Assembly: GCF_900105515.1 (NCBI RefSeq)
Contig: NZ_FNSY01000001.1
Location: 6,622,001-6,686,000 of the forward strand
Direction: 5' to 3'
DNA from: Streptomyces sp. 2131.1
Lineage (GTDB): Bacteria; Actinomycetota; Actinomycetes; Streptomycetales; Streptomycetaceae
Length of the DNA: 64,000 nt
Within the stretch, counting starts at the first letter, position 1, and each line of letters opens with the position of its first letter. The notes beneath the pieces were generated by a model. The model made no database searches. It saw only the letters and a list, made by a program, of their open reading frames with translations, and was not told where the DNA came from. Positions 1-8,480 of this stretch are shown piece by piece. Made by a program: the position numbers and the translations under genes.

Positions 1-469
1 TGGCGGTGTCGATGGCCGCGATGTTGCTGACGCCCTCCCCGTTCACCGCCCCGAACCGGCCGCCCGCGTACAGGGTCCTGCCGTCCGGGGACAGCACGAG
101 CGAGCGGACGGTCGCGGTGCCCGAGGAGACCGTGAACGACAGGGAGCAGTCGGTCGGCGCCCCCGTCGCCGCGTCGAACGCGGCGAAGTTCACCGCGGGC
201 TGCTCGGAGGTGCCGGCGGCGGCGCCCGGCGGCCGTACGGTCGAGAAGGTGCCGCCCGCGTACACCACGCCGTCCGCCGACGCGGCCATCGACCACACGA
301 TGCCGTTGGTCTGCCAGGTGGACAGGTCGTCCGCGGTGATCGAGACGGGCGCGGTGAGCGCGGAGGCCGGGGACCCGGCCGCGGCGGCGCTCAGGGCGCC
401 GGCGAGCAGGCCGAGCGCCGCGGCCGCGGCGCGTGTCCGGCCGCGCCGGCGCGCCGTGGTTGCTTTCAT
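1..469 (-). CDS. Secreted beta-propeller-like protein, N-terminal part (cut by window edge)
   Basis: Only the first 156 residues lie in the window. The start is an ATG at 469 (a second ATG at 472), preceded by GGAG. A twin-arginine-rich basic N-terminus and a hydrophobic Ala/Leu stretch (about residues 14-37) look like a signal peptide. The mature part has repeated short motifs of the type 'VVYAGGTFSTVR' and 'TLYAGGRFGAVNG', about 60 residues apart, each followed by 'AAFD' or 'AAID'. This is how delta-60 or NHL-like propeller blades of secreted actinobacterial proteins look. Function is unknown. It lies downstream of gmd on the same strand, so it may belong to cell-surface biology, but that link is only positional. 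Confidence 0.7.
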   Translation of the reverse strand, partial: MKATTARRRGRTRAAAAALGLLAGALSAAAAGSPASALTAPVSITADDLSTWQTNGIVWSMAASADGVVYAGGTFSTVRPPGAAAGTSEQPAVNFAAFDAATGAPTDCSLSFTVSSGTATVRSLVLSPDGRTLYAGGRFGAVNGEGVSNIAAIDTA

Positions 470-522
470 CATTCAGCTCCGAAGGTGAGAACGAGCTGCG
501 GCCCGTGGGCCGCGGTTGCTGC

Positions 523-548
523 CCCGCCCGGCTGCCGCCGGGGGCGGG
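523..548 (-). terminator. Possible hairpin terminator after gmd
   Basis: CCCGCCC (523-529) can pair with GGGCGGG (542-548) around a 12-base loop. It sits about 90 bases past the gmd stop. There is no clear T tract, so this is a weak call. Confidence 0.35.
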
Positions 549-636
549 TGGGGAGGCGGAGCCAGGGCCCCGCCCGTACCGGCGCGTTCTGCCCCACCGC
601 GTCACCGGTGGGGGTGGGGGTGCGCGCCGGAGTCGG

Positions 637-1650
637 TTATCTGTCGACCCGCACGGCGGTCCCGGCGAGTTCGTCCGCGAGCCGGCTCACATCGGCGTCG
701 ACCATGATCCGGGCCAGTTCCCGCGCCCGCACGGCCGCCTTCCAGCCCAGCAGCTGCCCGGCCTTCGAGGCATCCCCGATCAACGCGTCGACCTCGCTGG
801 GGCGTTCGTACTTCGCGTCGTAGCGGACGTACTCGCGCCAGTCGAGGCCGACGTGCTCGAAGGCGTACTCCAGGAACTGCCGCACGCTGACGCCCTCGCC
901 CGTGGCCACCACGTAGTCGTCCGGGGTGTCGCACTGGAGCATCCGCCACATCGCGTCCACGTACTCGGGGGCGTAACCCCAGTCGCGGACCGCGTCCAGG
1001 TTGCCCAGGTGCAGCCGGGTCTGGAGCCCGGCCTTGATCCGGGCCACACCGCGGGTGATCTTCCGGGTCACGAACGTCTCCCCGCGCCGGGGCGACTCAT
1101 GGTTGAACAGGATGCCGTTGACCGCGAACATGCCATACGCCTCGCGGTAGTTGACCGTCGCCCAGTACGAGTAGACCTTGGCCACGCTGTACGGGCTGCG
1201 CGGGTGGAACGGGGTCAGCTCGTTCTGCGGGGGCGGACTGGCGCCGAACATCTCGGACGAGGACGCCTGGTAGATCCGGGTGTCGATGCCGCTGGCCCGT
1301 ACCGCTTCGAGCAGCCGGATCGTACCGAGCCCCGTGACGTCACCCGTGTACAGCGGTGCGTCGAAGGAGACCCGCACATGCGACTGGGCGCCCAGGTTGT
1401 AGACCTCGTCCGGCCGTATGTCCCGCAGCAGGTTCACCAGCGCGACGCCGTCGGCCAGGTCGGCGTGATGTAACACGAACGAACGGTTCTCCTGCTCCGG
1501 GCCCTGGTAGATGTGGTCGATCCGCTCGGTGTTGAAGCTCGACGAGCGGCGGATCAGACCGTGGACCGTGTACCCCTTCTGGAGCAGGAGCTCGGACAGG
1601 TACGAACCGTCCTGTCCGGTCACCCCGGTGATGAGCGCGGTCTTCGCCAC
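637..1650 (-). CDS. gmd: GDP-mannose 4,6-dehydratase
   Basis: A 337-residue protein that converts GDP-D-mannose to GDP-4-keto-6-deoxy-D-mannose, the first step of GDP-L-fucose (and GDP-rhamnose or perosamine) synthesis in the cytoplasm. The N-terminus shows the extended-SDR Rossmann motif 'GVTGQDGSYL' with the family-typical 'GLIRRSSSFNTERIDH' NADP-binding stretch, then 'YNLGAQSHVRVSFD', the 'SSSEMFG' catalytic Ser/Thr-Glu region and the 'YSVAKVYSY' Tyr-X3-Lys pair. Length is slightly below that of typical Gmd proteins (about 340-370). The ATG follows an AGAAGGGGGAAA ribosome site. The GDP-fucose synthase gene is read divergently 112 bases away, so the two pathway steps share a promoter region. 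Confidence 0.95.
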   Translation of the reverse strand: MAKTALITGVTGQDGSYLSELLLQKGYTVHGLIRRSSSFNTERIDHIYQGPEQENRSFVLHHADLADGVALVNLLRDIRPDEVYNLGAQSHVRVSFDAPLYTGDVTGLGTIRLLEAVRASGIDTRIYQASSSEMFGASPPPQNELTPFHPRSPYSVAKVYSYWATVNYREAYGMFAVNGILFNHESPRRGETFVTRKITRGVARIKAGLQTRLHLGNLDAVRDWGYAPEYVDAMWRMLQCDTPDDYVVATGEGVSVRQFLEYAFEHVGLDWREYVRYDAKYERPSEVDALIGDASKAGQLLGWKAAVRARELARIMVDADVSRLADELAGTAVRVDR

Positions 1651-1671
1651 TTTTCCCCCTTCTGTGGTTGC

Positions 1672-1700
1672 CCGTAAGGCAGTTGGTCATGGAATGTCAA
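1672..1700 (-). promoter_or_regulatory. Probable gmd promoter
   Basis: On the minus strand a consensus -35 TTGACA (1700 to 1695) is followed after 17 bases by TTACGG (1677 to 1672), a moderate -10. The predicted transcript starts near 1665, about 15 bases before the gmd start codon, leaving room for the purine-rich ribosome site. Confidence 0.45.
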
Positions 1701-1762
1701 GGTCTGAGCGATCAGCGCTAAAACGTCACCGTTTCACCCGGCTGCTGGCACAATCCGTCAGC

Positions 1763-2740
1763 ATGACGACTGATCTCCCCGGCTCCTCCCGGGAACGAGT
1801 CCCGTCCCTGTTACGCCCCGGCGCCCGCGTGTTCGTCGCGGGCCACCGGGGCCTGGTCGGGTCGGCGGTGGCGCGCCGCCTCACCGCCGACGGCCACGAG
1901 GTGATCACGCGCGGCCGCGACCGCCTCGATCTGCGGGATGCCGACGGGACCGCCGCCTTTCTGCGTGACGTACGCCCTGACGCCGTGGTGCTGGCCGCCG
2001 CCCGGGTCGGCGGGATCATGGCCAACAGCACGTATCCCGTGCAGTTCATCGAGGACAACCTGCGCATCCAGCTGAGCGTGATCGCGGGCGCGCACGCGGC
2101 GGGCACGGAGCGGCTGCTCTTCCTCGGCTCCTCGTGCATCTACCCGAAGCACGCCCCGCAGCCGATTTCGGAGAGCGCCCTGCTCACCGGCACCCTGGAG
2201 CCCACCAACGAGGCGTACGCGCTGGCGAAGATCGCCGGCATCGTGCAGACGCAGTCCTACCGGCGCCAGTACGGCGCCTCCTACATCAGCGCCATGCCGA
2301 CCAACCTGTACGGACCCGGCGACAGCTTCGACCTGGAGACGTCGCACGTCCTGCCCGCCCTGATCCGCCGTTTCCACGAGGCCCGCGAGTCCGGCGCACC
2401 GGCGGTGACGCTCTGGGGGTCCGGGAACCCCCGGCGCGAATTCCTGCACGTCGACGACCTCGCCGCCGCCTGCGTGCTCCTGCTGGAGCGCTACGACGAC
2501 GACGCGCCCGTCAACGTCGGCTGCGGAGAGGACCTCACCATCCGCGAACTCGCGGCTGCAGTCGCCGAAGTGACGTCTTATCAGGGCGAGACCGTCTGGG
2601 ACACCGGCAAGCCCGACGGCACCCCGCGCAAACTCCTGGACGTCTCCCGGCTGTCCTCCCTGGGTTTCGCACCGCGCATCCCGCTCAAGGAGGGCATCGC
2701 GCAGACGTACACCTGGTGGCTCCGGCAGTCGGCCGCCTAG
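1763..2740 (+). CDS. fcl: GDP-L-fucose synthase (epimerase/reductase)
   Basis: A 325-residue enzyme of the WcaG/Fcl family. It epimerises and reduces GDP-4-keto-6-deoxymannose, the Gmd product, to GDP-L-fucose with NADPH. Visible hallmarks are the Rossmann motif 'VFVAGHRGLVGSA', the signature 'AARVGGIMANSTYP', the active-site segment 'LGSSCIYPK' and the Tyr-X3-Lys motif in 'EAYALAKIAG'. The ATG at 1763 adds about 20 residues before the fold begins; it has no good ribosome site but CACAAT lies 8 bases upstream, so the mRNA may be leaderless. A later GTG at 1828 cannot be excluded. Codon 17 is TTA (1811-1813), the rare bldA-dependent leucine codon. The sugar transferase downstream on the opposite strand also has TTA codons. 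Confidence 0.93.
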   Translation: MTTDLPGSSRERVPSLLRPGARVFVAGHRGLVGSAVARRLTADGHEVITRGRDRLDLRDADGTAAFLRDVRPDAVVLAAARVGGIMANSTYPVQFIEDNLRIQLSVIAGAHAAGTERLLFLGSSCIYPKHAPQPISESALLTGTLEPTNEAYALAKIAGIVQTQSYRRQYGASYISAMPTNLYGPGDSFDLETSHVLPALIRRFHEARESGAPAVTLWGSGNPRREFLHVDDLAAACVLLLERYDDDAPVNVGCGEDLTIRELAAAVAEVTSYQGETVWDTGKPDGTPRKLLDVSRLSSLGFAPRIPLKEGIAQTYTWWLRQSAA

Positions 2741-2752
2741 CCGCGGCCGTCC

Positions 2753-2797
2753 GGCCGGGTGGTCCGCCGCCGTCCACGACGGTTGGGCGACCCGGCC
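2753..2797. terminator. Convergent hairpin terminator between fcl and sugar transferase
   Basis: GGCCGGGT (2753-2760) pairs exactly with ACCCGGCC (2790-2797), and a smaller hairpin CCGTC/GACGG sits inside. It lies in the 93-base gap between two converging genes. Confidence 0.55.
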
Positions 2798-2833
2798 CCG
2801 GCACCTGTCTTCGGCGCGCATCCGCCCCCGCTC

Positions 2834-4369
2834 TCAGTACGCCCCGCGGCCGTCGGTGACGGCGCGCAGCGTACGGGCCATGAGCCCCATGTCCGTGGCC
2901 ACCGACCAGTTGTCGACGTACCAGAGGTCGAGCGAGACCGTCTCCTGCCAGGAGAGGTCGGACCGGCCGCTGACCTGCCACAGGCCCGTCAGCCCCGGTC
3001 TCACCGCCAGGCGCCGCAGTTCGCGCTCGTCGTAGCGGGACACCTCGTCGGGCAGCGGCGGGCGGGGGCCGACCAGGGACATGTCACCCTTCAACACGTT
3101 GATGAGCTGCGGGAGTTCGTCCAGCGACGAGCGGCGCAACAGGCGGCCCAGCCGGGTGACCCGCGGATCCCTGCGCATTTTGAACATCGGGCCGTCGTTC
3201 TCGTTCGCCGCGGCGAGCCGGGCCTTGAGCCGCTCGGCGTCCACCACCATCGTGCGGAACTTCCACATGACGAACGGGTGGTTGTGCCGGCCCTGCCGGG
3301 TCTGCCGGTGGAACACCGGCCCCTTGGAGGTGAGCCGGACCGCCGCCGCGATCAGCAGCAGCAGCGGGGACAGCGCGATCAAACCGCACGCGGCACCCGT
3401 CCGGTCCACCGCCGCCTTCAGGGCCGGCTGGAGCCCCCGGCGCAGCGGCGGAACGATGTGGAGCAGGGTGAGACCGGCCGCCGAGGAGGGGCGTATCCGG
3501 TCCGCCGCCGTTTCCAAGAGGTGCGAGACCACGGACAGTTCGAGACCCCCGTCGTGCAGCCCCCAGGACAGCCGCCGCAGTCGTTCCTCGGTGAACCCGG
3601 GGCCCGGGACCACCAGCGCCAGGTCCGCGTCGTGGGCGAAGGCCGCCCCCAGCACCGTCGACGCGTCGTCGTCGGCGGGCGCCGGAGCCAGCCGCCCCGG
3701 CACCGCGACCTCGCAGCTCAGCGCTGCCGGGCCGACGGGCAGGGCCGCCACGACGCGATAGCCATGGTCCTTCCGCGAGGTCAGCAGCCGCACCGCCCGG
3801 TCCACCCCCGCGGCCTCGCCGACCACCAGGACCCGGCGCGCCGTCCGGCGCCGCCCGGACCGGGCCAGCCGCCGCACCCACGAGGTGCCCGCCGCGGTGA
3901 GGAGGCCGGGGATCAGGGCCACCACGGCCGCCGCCGGGTCGATGGTCGGGTCGACGGCGGTCCACAGCACCGCCAGCACACCGATGAGCAGCAACCAGTC
4001 CGCGGGCGTGGTCAGCGCCCCCGGCCGGTCCGGCACACGTAACGCGTACCGCCCCCGGGTGGCGCGGACCCCGCACCACACCAGGGTGGCCGCGAGCGCC
4101 CCGGCCAGCGCCTCCGGCTGCCCGTCGGCGCGGAGCACGAGCCAGCCGGGTAACCCGAGGCCGGCGGCTTCGACGCACACCACCAGCGGCAGCAGGCCGG
4201 GACCACCGCGCGGCGCACCCGCACCGCGTTCGCGCCGTACGGTCGGGGCCTGCCGCGGGTGGCCGAAGCCCTGGCCCCGCGGAAGGCCGGACGAGGTCCG
4301 TGGTCGTGGCGCCCCCGCCAGTCCCACATGCCTCGGTATATCGGATTCGGGTAGCTCGACATGCCCCAT
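2834..4369 (-). CDS. Exopolysaccharide polyprenyl-phosphate sugar transferase
   Basis: A 511-residue membrane protein of the bacterial sugar transferase family (initiating hexose-1-phosphate transferases such as WbaP/EpsE), which load the first sugar phosphate onto undecaprenyl phosphate at the inner face of the membrane. The N-terminal half has several hydrophobic segments (about residues 58-80, 85-100, 117-160); a Rossmann-like segment follows ('RVLVVGEAAGVDRA'). The C-terminal catalytic domain (about 305-511) begins with a membrane helix and carries 'GPVFHRQTRQGRHN', 'WKFRTMVVDAE', 'RRSSLDELPQLINVLKGDMS' and 'LVGPRPPLPDE', all family signatures. The ATG at 4369 is chosen because a G-rich ribosome site precedes it; the frame stays open to 4561. 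Codons 73 (4153-4151) and 110 (4042-4040) are TTA, suggesting bldA control. It probably starts a fucose-containing polymer together with gmd and fcl. Confidence 0.9.
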   Translation of the reverse strand: MGHVELPESDIPRHVGLAGAPRPRTSSGLPRGQGFGHPRQAPTVRRERGAGAPRGGPGLLPLVVCVEAAGLGLPGWLVLRADGQPEALAGALAATLVWCGVRATRGRYALRVPDRPGALTTPADWLLLIGVLAVLWTAVDPTIDPAAAVVALIPGLLTAAGTSWVRRLARSGRRRTARRVLVVGEAAGVDRAVRLLTSRKDHGYRVVAALPVGPAALSCEVAVPGRLAPAPADDDASTVLGAAFAHDADLALVVPGPGFTEERLRRLSWGLHDGGLELSVVSHLLETAADRIRPSSAAGLTLLHIVPPLRRGLQPALKAAVDRTGAACGLIALSPLLLLIAAAVRLTSKGPVFHRQTRQGRHNHPFVMWKFRTMVVDAERLKARLAAANENDGPMFKMRRDPRVTRLGRLLRRSSLDELPQLINVLKGDMSLVGPRPPLPDEVSRYDERELRRLAVRPGLTGLWQVSGRSDLSWQETVSLDLWYVDNWSVATDMGLMARTLRAVTDGRGAY

Positions 4370-4751
4370 GAACCCCCCAGTCACAGTTGCATCGCCACAA
4401 ACGGGGCGCACCCGCCGATCCCGTGGACCGACGGATGCGCCTTCGCCCGGTGCACGATATCCACACACATGGCATTTCGCTGGAGTTCCGGTGAAGTTCA
4501 GACAGTCTCGGTGATCCGTGACTCGTCCCGATCCGTACCGGATCTCAGGTTCTGTGCGCACCTGTTGGTATGTGGGGCCTGCCTCAATCGGTTGGTGTGC
4601 GGATATGTACCTCGGTCGGTCAGCTACGGTACGTGCTCAAGTGGTTGCGGGGGAGGTATTCGGACCGATCGCCTCCGGGACCTGCCGGACGGTCTGGGAG
4701 AATGCGGCGTCGGGAGCACGTGCCCGGCCACGAGTGGAAGAGGGACGTACG
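4370..4751. other. Intergenic region, divergent promoters
   Basis: A 382-base gap between the minus-strand sugar transferase and plus-strand alditol oxidase. It is less GC-rich than the flanking genes and should hold both promoters. I see no credible gene in it; the frames open across it lack coding-like composition and have no homologous motif. Confidence 0.6.
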
Positions 4752-6011
4752 GTGACCCCCGCGGAGAAGAACTGGGCCGGCAACATCACCTTCGGCGCGA
4801 GGCGGCTGTGCGTACCGCGCTCGGTCCGCGAACTGCGCGAGGTGGTGGCCGCCTCCGACGCGGTACGCCCGCTGGGCACCCGGCACTCCTTCAACACCGT
4901 CGCCGACACCACCGGCGACCACGTATCCCTCGCGGGGCTCCCACGCGTCGTCGAGATCGACGTCCCGGGGCGCACGGTCGCCGTGTCCGCGGGGCTGCGC
5001 TTCGGTGAATTCGCCGCCGAACTGCACGAGGGCGGGTTCGCCCTGGCCAACCTGGGGTCGCTGCCGCACATCTCGGTCGCCGGCGCCGTCGCGACCGGCA
5101 CCCACGGCTCCGGTGTGGGCAACCGCTCGCTGGCGGGCTCCGTGCGCAAGCTCGCCCTGGTGACGGCCGACGGCGGTATGCGGACCCTGTGGCGTACGGA
5201 CGAGGACTTCGCCGGGGCGGTGGTGTCCCTGGGCGCGCTCGGTGTGGTGACCTCGCTCGAACTGGACCTGGTGCCCGCCTTCGAGGTACGGCAGTGGGTG
5301 TACGAGGACCTGCCCGAGGCCACGCTGACCGCGCGCTTCGACGAGGTGATGTCCGCCGCCTACAGCGTCAGCGTCTTCACCGACTGGAGCCCCGGACCGG
5401 TCGGCCAGGTGTGGCTGAAGCACCGGGTGGACAGCGGGGAGCCGGCGGAGGTGCCCGCCGAGTGGCTCGGCGCCCGGCTCGCCGACGGCCCCAGGCACCC
5501 GATCCCCGGTGTGCCCGCCGTGAACTGCACGCGGCAGCAGGGCGCGCCCGGCCCCTGGTACCGGCGGCTGCCGCACTTCCGGATGGAGTTCACCCCGAGC
5601 AACGGCGACGAGCTCCAGTCGGAGTACTTCGTGGCCCGCGCGGACGCCGTGGCGGCGTACGAGGCCCTGGCCCGGTTGCGGGACCGGATCACGCCGGTGC
5701 TCCAGATCTCCGAGATCCGCACTGTCGCGGCCGACGACCTGTGGCTGAGCCCCGCCCACGGCCGGGACTCGGTGGCCTTCCACTTCACCTGGGTGCCCGA
5801 CGCGGCGGCCGTCGCCCCGGTGGTCGTGGAGATCGAGGCGGCCCTCGCCCCGTTCGGCGCCCGCCCGCACTGGGGCAAGGTCTTCTCGACGGACCCGGAG
5901 GTGCTGCGCACGCTCTACCCGAGGTACGCGGACTTCGAGGCGCTGATGGCCGGCCACGACCCGGAGGGCGCCTTCCGCAATCCGTTCCTGGACCGGTACT
6001 TCCGGCGCTGA
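4752..6011 (+). CDS. aldO: Alditol oxidase (FAD-linked, AldO/xylitol oxidase type)
   Basis: A 419-residue flavoenzyme matching the Streptomyces AldO family, which oxidises xylitol, sorbitol and similar polyols at C1 with oxygen, giving the aldose and hydrogen peroxide. Near the N-terminus 'VRPLGTRHSFNTVAD' holds the histidine (residue 45) that in AldO carries the covalently bound FAD. 'NLGSLPHISVAGAVATGTHGSG' is the PP-loop of the FAD-binding domain. The C-terminal part has 'LPHFRMEFTPS', 'ISEIRTVAADDLWLSPAHGRD' and 'RPHWGKVF', typical of aldonolactone/alditol oxidases. The GTG start follows the pattern of AldO N-termini (NWAGNITF). The stop lies 12 bases from the converging MASE1 gene. Confidence 0.92.
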   Translation: MTPAEKNWAGNITFGARRLCVPRSVRELREVVAASDAVRPLGTRHSFNTVADTTGDHVSLAGLPRVVEIDVPGRTVAVSAGLRFGEFAAELHEGGFALANLGSLPHISVAGAVATGTHGSGVGNRSLAGSVRKLALVTADGGMRTLWRTDEDFAGAVVSLGALGVVTSLELDLVPAFEVRQWVYEDLPEATLTARFDEVMSAAYSVSVFTDWSPGPVGQVWLKHRVDSGEPAEVPAEWLGARLADGPRHPIPGVPAVNCTRQQGAPGPWYRRLPHFRMEFTPSNGDELQSEYFVARADAVAAYEALARLRDRITPVLQISEIRTVAADDLWLSPAHGRDSVAFHFTWVPDAAAVAPVVVEIEAALAPFGARPHWGKVFSTDPEVLRTLYPRYADFEALMAGHDPEGAFRNPFLDRYFRR

Positions 6012-6023
6012 GAGCGGGCCCGG

Positions 6024-7034
6024 TCAGCGGTTGCCGCGCTCGTCGCGTGCCCGGGACGGCCAGGCGGCCGCGGACCTGCCCGGGGCGAGCTGGTCGACGA
6101 CCTCGGCCAGCTCCTCGCAGGCGCGCTCGATGCGGTGCCGCACGTTCTGCTGTTCGGCGACGACGGCGGCGAGCAGCAGGGCGGTGAGTGCCACGGCGCC
6201 GTTCAGGACCGTGAGGTTGACCATCACCTCCACGATGGTGTGCCCCGCGAACGGGCCGGCCCCGTCCGTCCCCGCCACGATCGCCAGGACCGACACCAGC
6301 AGGGCACAGGGCGCGCTGCCCGCCAGCTGGAAGCGCAGGGCGGCCCAGACGAGGATCGGGAACACCAGGTAGATCATGGAGAGCGAGCTCTGGGTCGCCA
6401 CGACCGTGCCGACGACCGCGACCACCAGCAGCGCCCCCGCCTCCGCCCACCGGTCCGTGATCCGGGGCATCCGCACCCGGCGCAGCACCAGCAGAACGGG
6501 GGTGACCATGAGCACCCCCATCACGTCACCGGCCCACCAGGCCGCCCAGACGGACCAGAAGTTGGACGCGGGCAGTTTGCCGTCCACCACGAGCATCCCG
6601 GCGCCCGCGGTCGCGCTGATCACCATGGCGGCCATCGCCCCGAGGAACACCAGGGCGACCCCGTCGCGCAACCGGTCCAGCTCCCGGTGGAACCCGGCCC
6701 GGCGCAGCAGCAGGTAGGCGGCCACGGGCGCCAGCGTGCTGCCGGCCGCGACGGCGAGCGTGGACAGCGTGACCGTACCGCCCAGCATCGCGACCACGGC
6801 CAGCGAACCGACGGCGATTCCGGGCAGCGCGCGCATGCCCAGGTAGAGCAGGCACCCCAGCGCGATCCCGGACGGCGGCCACAACGGGGTGACCACCGCC
6901 CCGTGCACGGTCACCTGCCGCAGCAGCCCGAGGCGGGCCGCCCCGTAGTAGGCGGCGGCGACGACCACGACACGCAGGGCCGCCACCAGGTACGGGCGGG
7001 TCTTCTCGCTGCGGATCACGGTCTCATCAGACAC
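6024..7034 (-). CDS. MASE1-domain integral membrane sensor protein
   Basis: A 336-residue protein that is almost entirely membrane helices (about eight, residues 14-290) with the MASE1 pattern: 'YYGAARLGLL', 'TPLWPPSGIALGCLL', 'NFWSVWAAWWAGDVMGVLMVTPVLL'. MASE1 is a ligand-unknown sensory domain usually fused to kinases, cyclases or phosphatases. Here no enzymatic domain follows; the C-terminus is a roughly 45-residue cytoplasmic tail with helical, charged sequence. The gene begins with GTG, 51 bases downstream of a PP2C phosphatase gene on the same strand. I infer that sensor and output are split into two proteins of one operon. Confidence 0.85.
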   Translation of the reverse strand: MSDETVIRSEKTRPYLVAALRVVVVAAAYYGAARLGLLRQVTVHGAVVTPLWPPSGIALGCLLYLGMRALPGIAVGSLAVVAMLGGTVTLSTLAVAAGSTLAPVAAYLLLRRAGFHRELDRLRDGVALVFLGAMAAMVISATAGAGMLVVDGKLPASNFWSVWAAWWAGDVMGVLMVTPVLLVLRRVRMPRITDRWAEAGALLVVAVVGTVVATQSSLSMIYLVFPILVWAALRFQLAGSAPCALLVSVLAIVAGTDGAGPFAGHTIVEVMVNLTVLNGAVALTALLLAAVVAEQQNVRHRIERACEELAEVVDQLAPGRSAAAWPSRARDERGNR

Positions 7035-7085
7035 CGGCCCGCGGTGGACGGCGGTGTGACACGCACGGGCGTTCGCGTGCCGGGC

Positions 7086-7919
7086 TCATCCTCCGTCGGA
7101 CGCGCCGGCCTCGTGGCGCAGGACGAGCACCGCCGCGTCGTCCTCGTGCCCGGTGTGCTCGGCGGAGCCCAGGATCGCGTCGGCCAGGGTGTCCGCGTCC
7201 TCGGTCACCCGGGCGCGCACGAGCCGCATCACCGCGTCCAGCCCGTCGTCCAGGGAGTACGAGGGGCCCTCGACGACCCCGTCGGTCAGCAGCACGAACG
7301 CGCCATCGCCGGCGAGCCGGCGGGCGGTGACCGGGTACTCCTCGCCGGACTGCACACCGAGCGGCAGCCCGCCCTCGTCGTCCGTCGAGCCCGCCTGCCC
7401 GTCGGTGGTGGCCCAGACGGCGGCCACGTGGCCGGCCCGGGCGCTCCGCAGTTCCCGGGTGGCGGGGTCGAAGTGGACGAAGGTGCAGGTGGCGAGCAGG
7501 CCGGCGTCCTCGGCGAGGAGCAGGTCGTTGGTGCGGCTCATGACCTCGCCCGGGTCGGCCGCCGCCAGCGCGAGCGCGCGCATCGCGATGCGGATCTGGC
7601 CCATGAAGGCGGCCGCCTCGACGTCGTGGCCCTGTACGTCTCCGATGGCGAACGCCAGCGAACCGTCGGGCAGCGCGAACCCGTCGAACCAGTCGCCGCC
7701 GATGTCCAGGCCGCTGCGCGCGGGCGTGTAGCGGGCGGCGGTCCGCAGTCCGGGCAGCGAAGGCAGGGCGGCAGGGAGCATCTCCCGCTGAAGCGCCTCG
7801 GCCAGCTCCACCCGCGCCTGGTACAGCTCCACCTCGCGCCGGGCCCGGGAGGTGAGGTCGTGGAGGGCGGTGAGCAGTTCGTCGGAGCTGGCCGACCGGG
7901 GAGGACGACGCCGGTTCAT
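7086..7919 (-). CDS. PP2C-type (SpoIIE/RsbU-like) serine phosphatase
   Basis: A 277-residue cytoplasmic phosphatase. After a short alpha-helical linker (residues 10-50, 'LTSRARREVELYQARVELAEALQREMLP') the catalytic domain shows the metal-binding motifs 'SGLDIGGDWFDGF', 'AIGDVQGHDVEAAAFMGQIR', 'LLTDGVVE' and 'HEDDAAVLVLR'. Relatives dephosphorylate anti-anti-sigma factors in partner-switching modules. No sensor domain is fused to it; the MASE1 protein encoded just downstream is a likely partner. ATG at 7919 is preceded by GGAG; an upstream frame of 24 residues is not needed. Confidence 0.88.
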   Translation of the reverse strand: MNRRRPPRSASSDELLTALHDLTSRARREVELYQARVELAEALQREMLPAALPSLPGLRTAARYTPARSGLDIGGDWFDGFALPDGSLAFAIGDVQGHDVEAAAFMGQIRIAMRALALAAADPGEVMSRTNDLLLAEDAGLLATCTFVHFDPATRELRSARAGHVAAVWATTDGQAGSTDDEGGLPLGVQSGEEYPVTARRLAGDGAFVLLTDGVVEGPSYSLDDGLDAVMRLVRARVTEDADTLADAILGSAEHTGHEDDAAVLVLRHEAGASDGG

Positions 7920-8149
7920 GGGCCGCTCCGCAGTGCAGGGGGTGCCGCTCCGGACACCCTTGGCCGGTCGGTCCGGCAGCCGTCCTGGCACGGCCGCCGC
8001 GGTCGTCGCTGTGCCAGCATCCTATTTCGGCCGGGGAGCGCCCGCAGGCCGGGACGGTGGAGGGGCGGGGGAGGCCGGTCGGGTGGATGCTGGAGGTGGA
8101 CCCGTGCGGCGGCCCGCGCCCGCCGGCCGGCGCGGGCGGGAGGTATGCG

Positions 8150-8449
8150 ATGAACCGCACGCTGGAATGGACGGTGCGCGTCGAACTGTCGGAGGACGAC
8201 GGGACGACCAGGGCGGAGGCGGTGCTGGACACCGGCGCCGCGAAGCTCACGGGCCAGGGAATCGCCCGGTGCAGTCCCCAGGACCCCGACGTGCCCAAGA
8301 TCGGTGACGAGGTCGCGGCGAGCCGCGCGATGCACGACGTCGCGGGGCAGCTGATGAGCGTGGCCGACCGCGCCATCACGGAGTCCGGCGCGGGGCGGCC
8401 CGACAGCGCGGCGCGGCCGCCGTACGCCTGGTCGGACGCCACGGCCTGA
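8150..8449 (+). CDS. DUF1876 domain protein
   Basis: A 99-residue soluble protein. It matches the DUF1876 pattern of actinobacteria: 'EWTVRVELSEDDGTTRAEAVL', 'LTGQGIARCSPQDPDVPKIGDEVAASRAMHDVAGQL'. The family has a dsRBD-like alpha-beta fold and no known function. The ATG at 8150 follows an excellent GGGAGG site. It lies between the phosphatase (divergent) and a membrane protein gene. Confidence 0.85.
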   Translation: MNRTLEWTVRVELSEDDGTTRAEAVLDTGAAKLTGQGIARCSPQDPDVPKIGDEVAASRAMHDVAGQLMSVADRAITESGAGRPDSAARPPYAWSDATA

Positions 8450-8468
8450 GAACACGCCCGCCGGCCCG

Positions 8469-8480
8469 TAGCGTGGCCAC
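8469..8480 (+). promoter_or_regulatory. Leaderless-type -10 box for the DUF6629 gene
   Basis: TAGCGT (8469-8474) ends six bases before the ATG at 8481 and no ribosome site is present, as expected of a leaderless transcript. Confidence 0.4.

Noticed and set aside
433..1473. Long plus-strand open frame opposite gmd
   Set aside because: It is the complement of a clear gmd gene; such mirror frames are expected at this GC content and show no motif.
6135..8153. 672-codon plus-strand open frame over the MASE1 and phosphatase genes
   Set aside because: His/Arg/Pro/Gln-rich composition typical of antisense reading; the minus-strand genes have recognisable domains.
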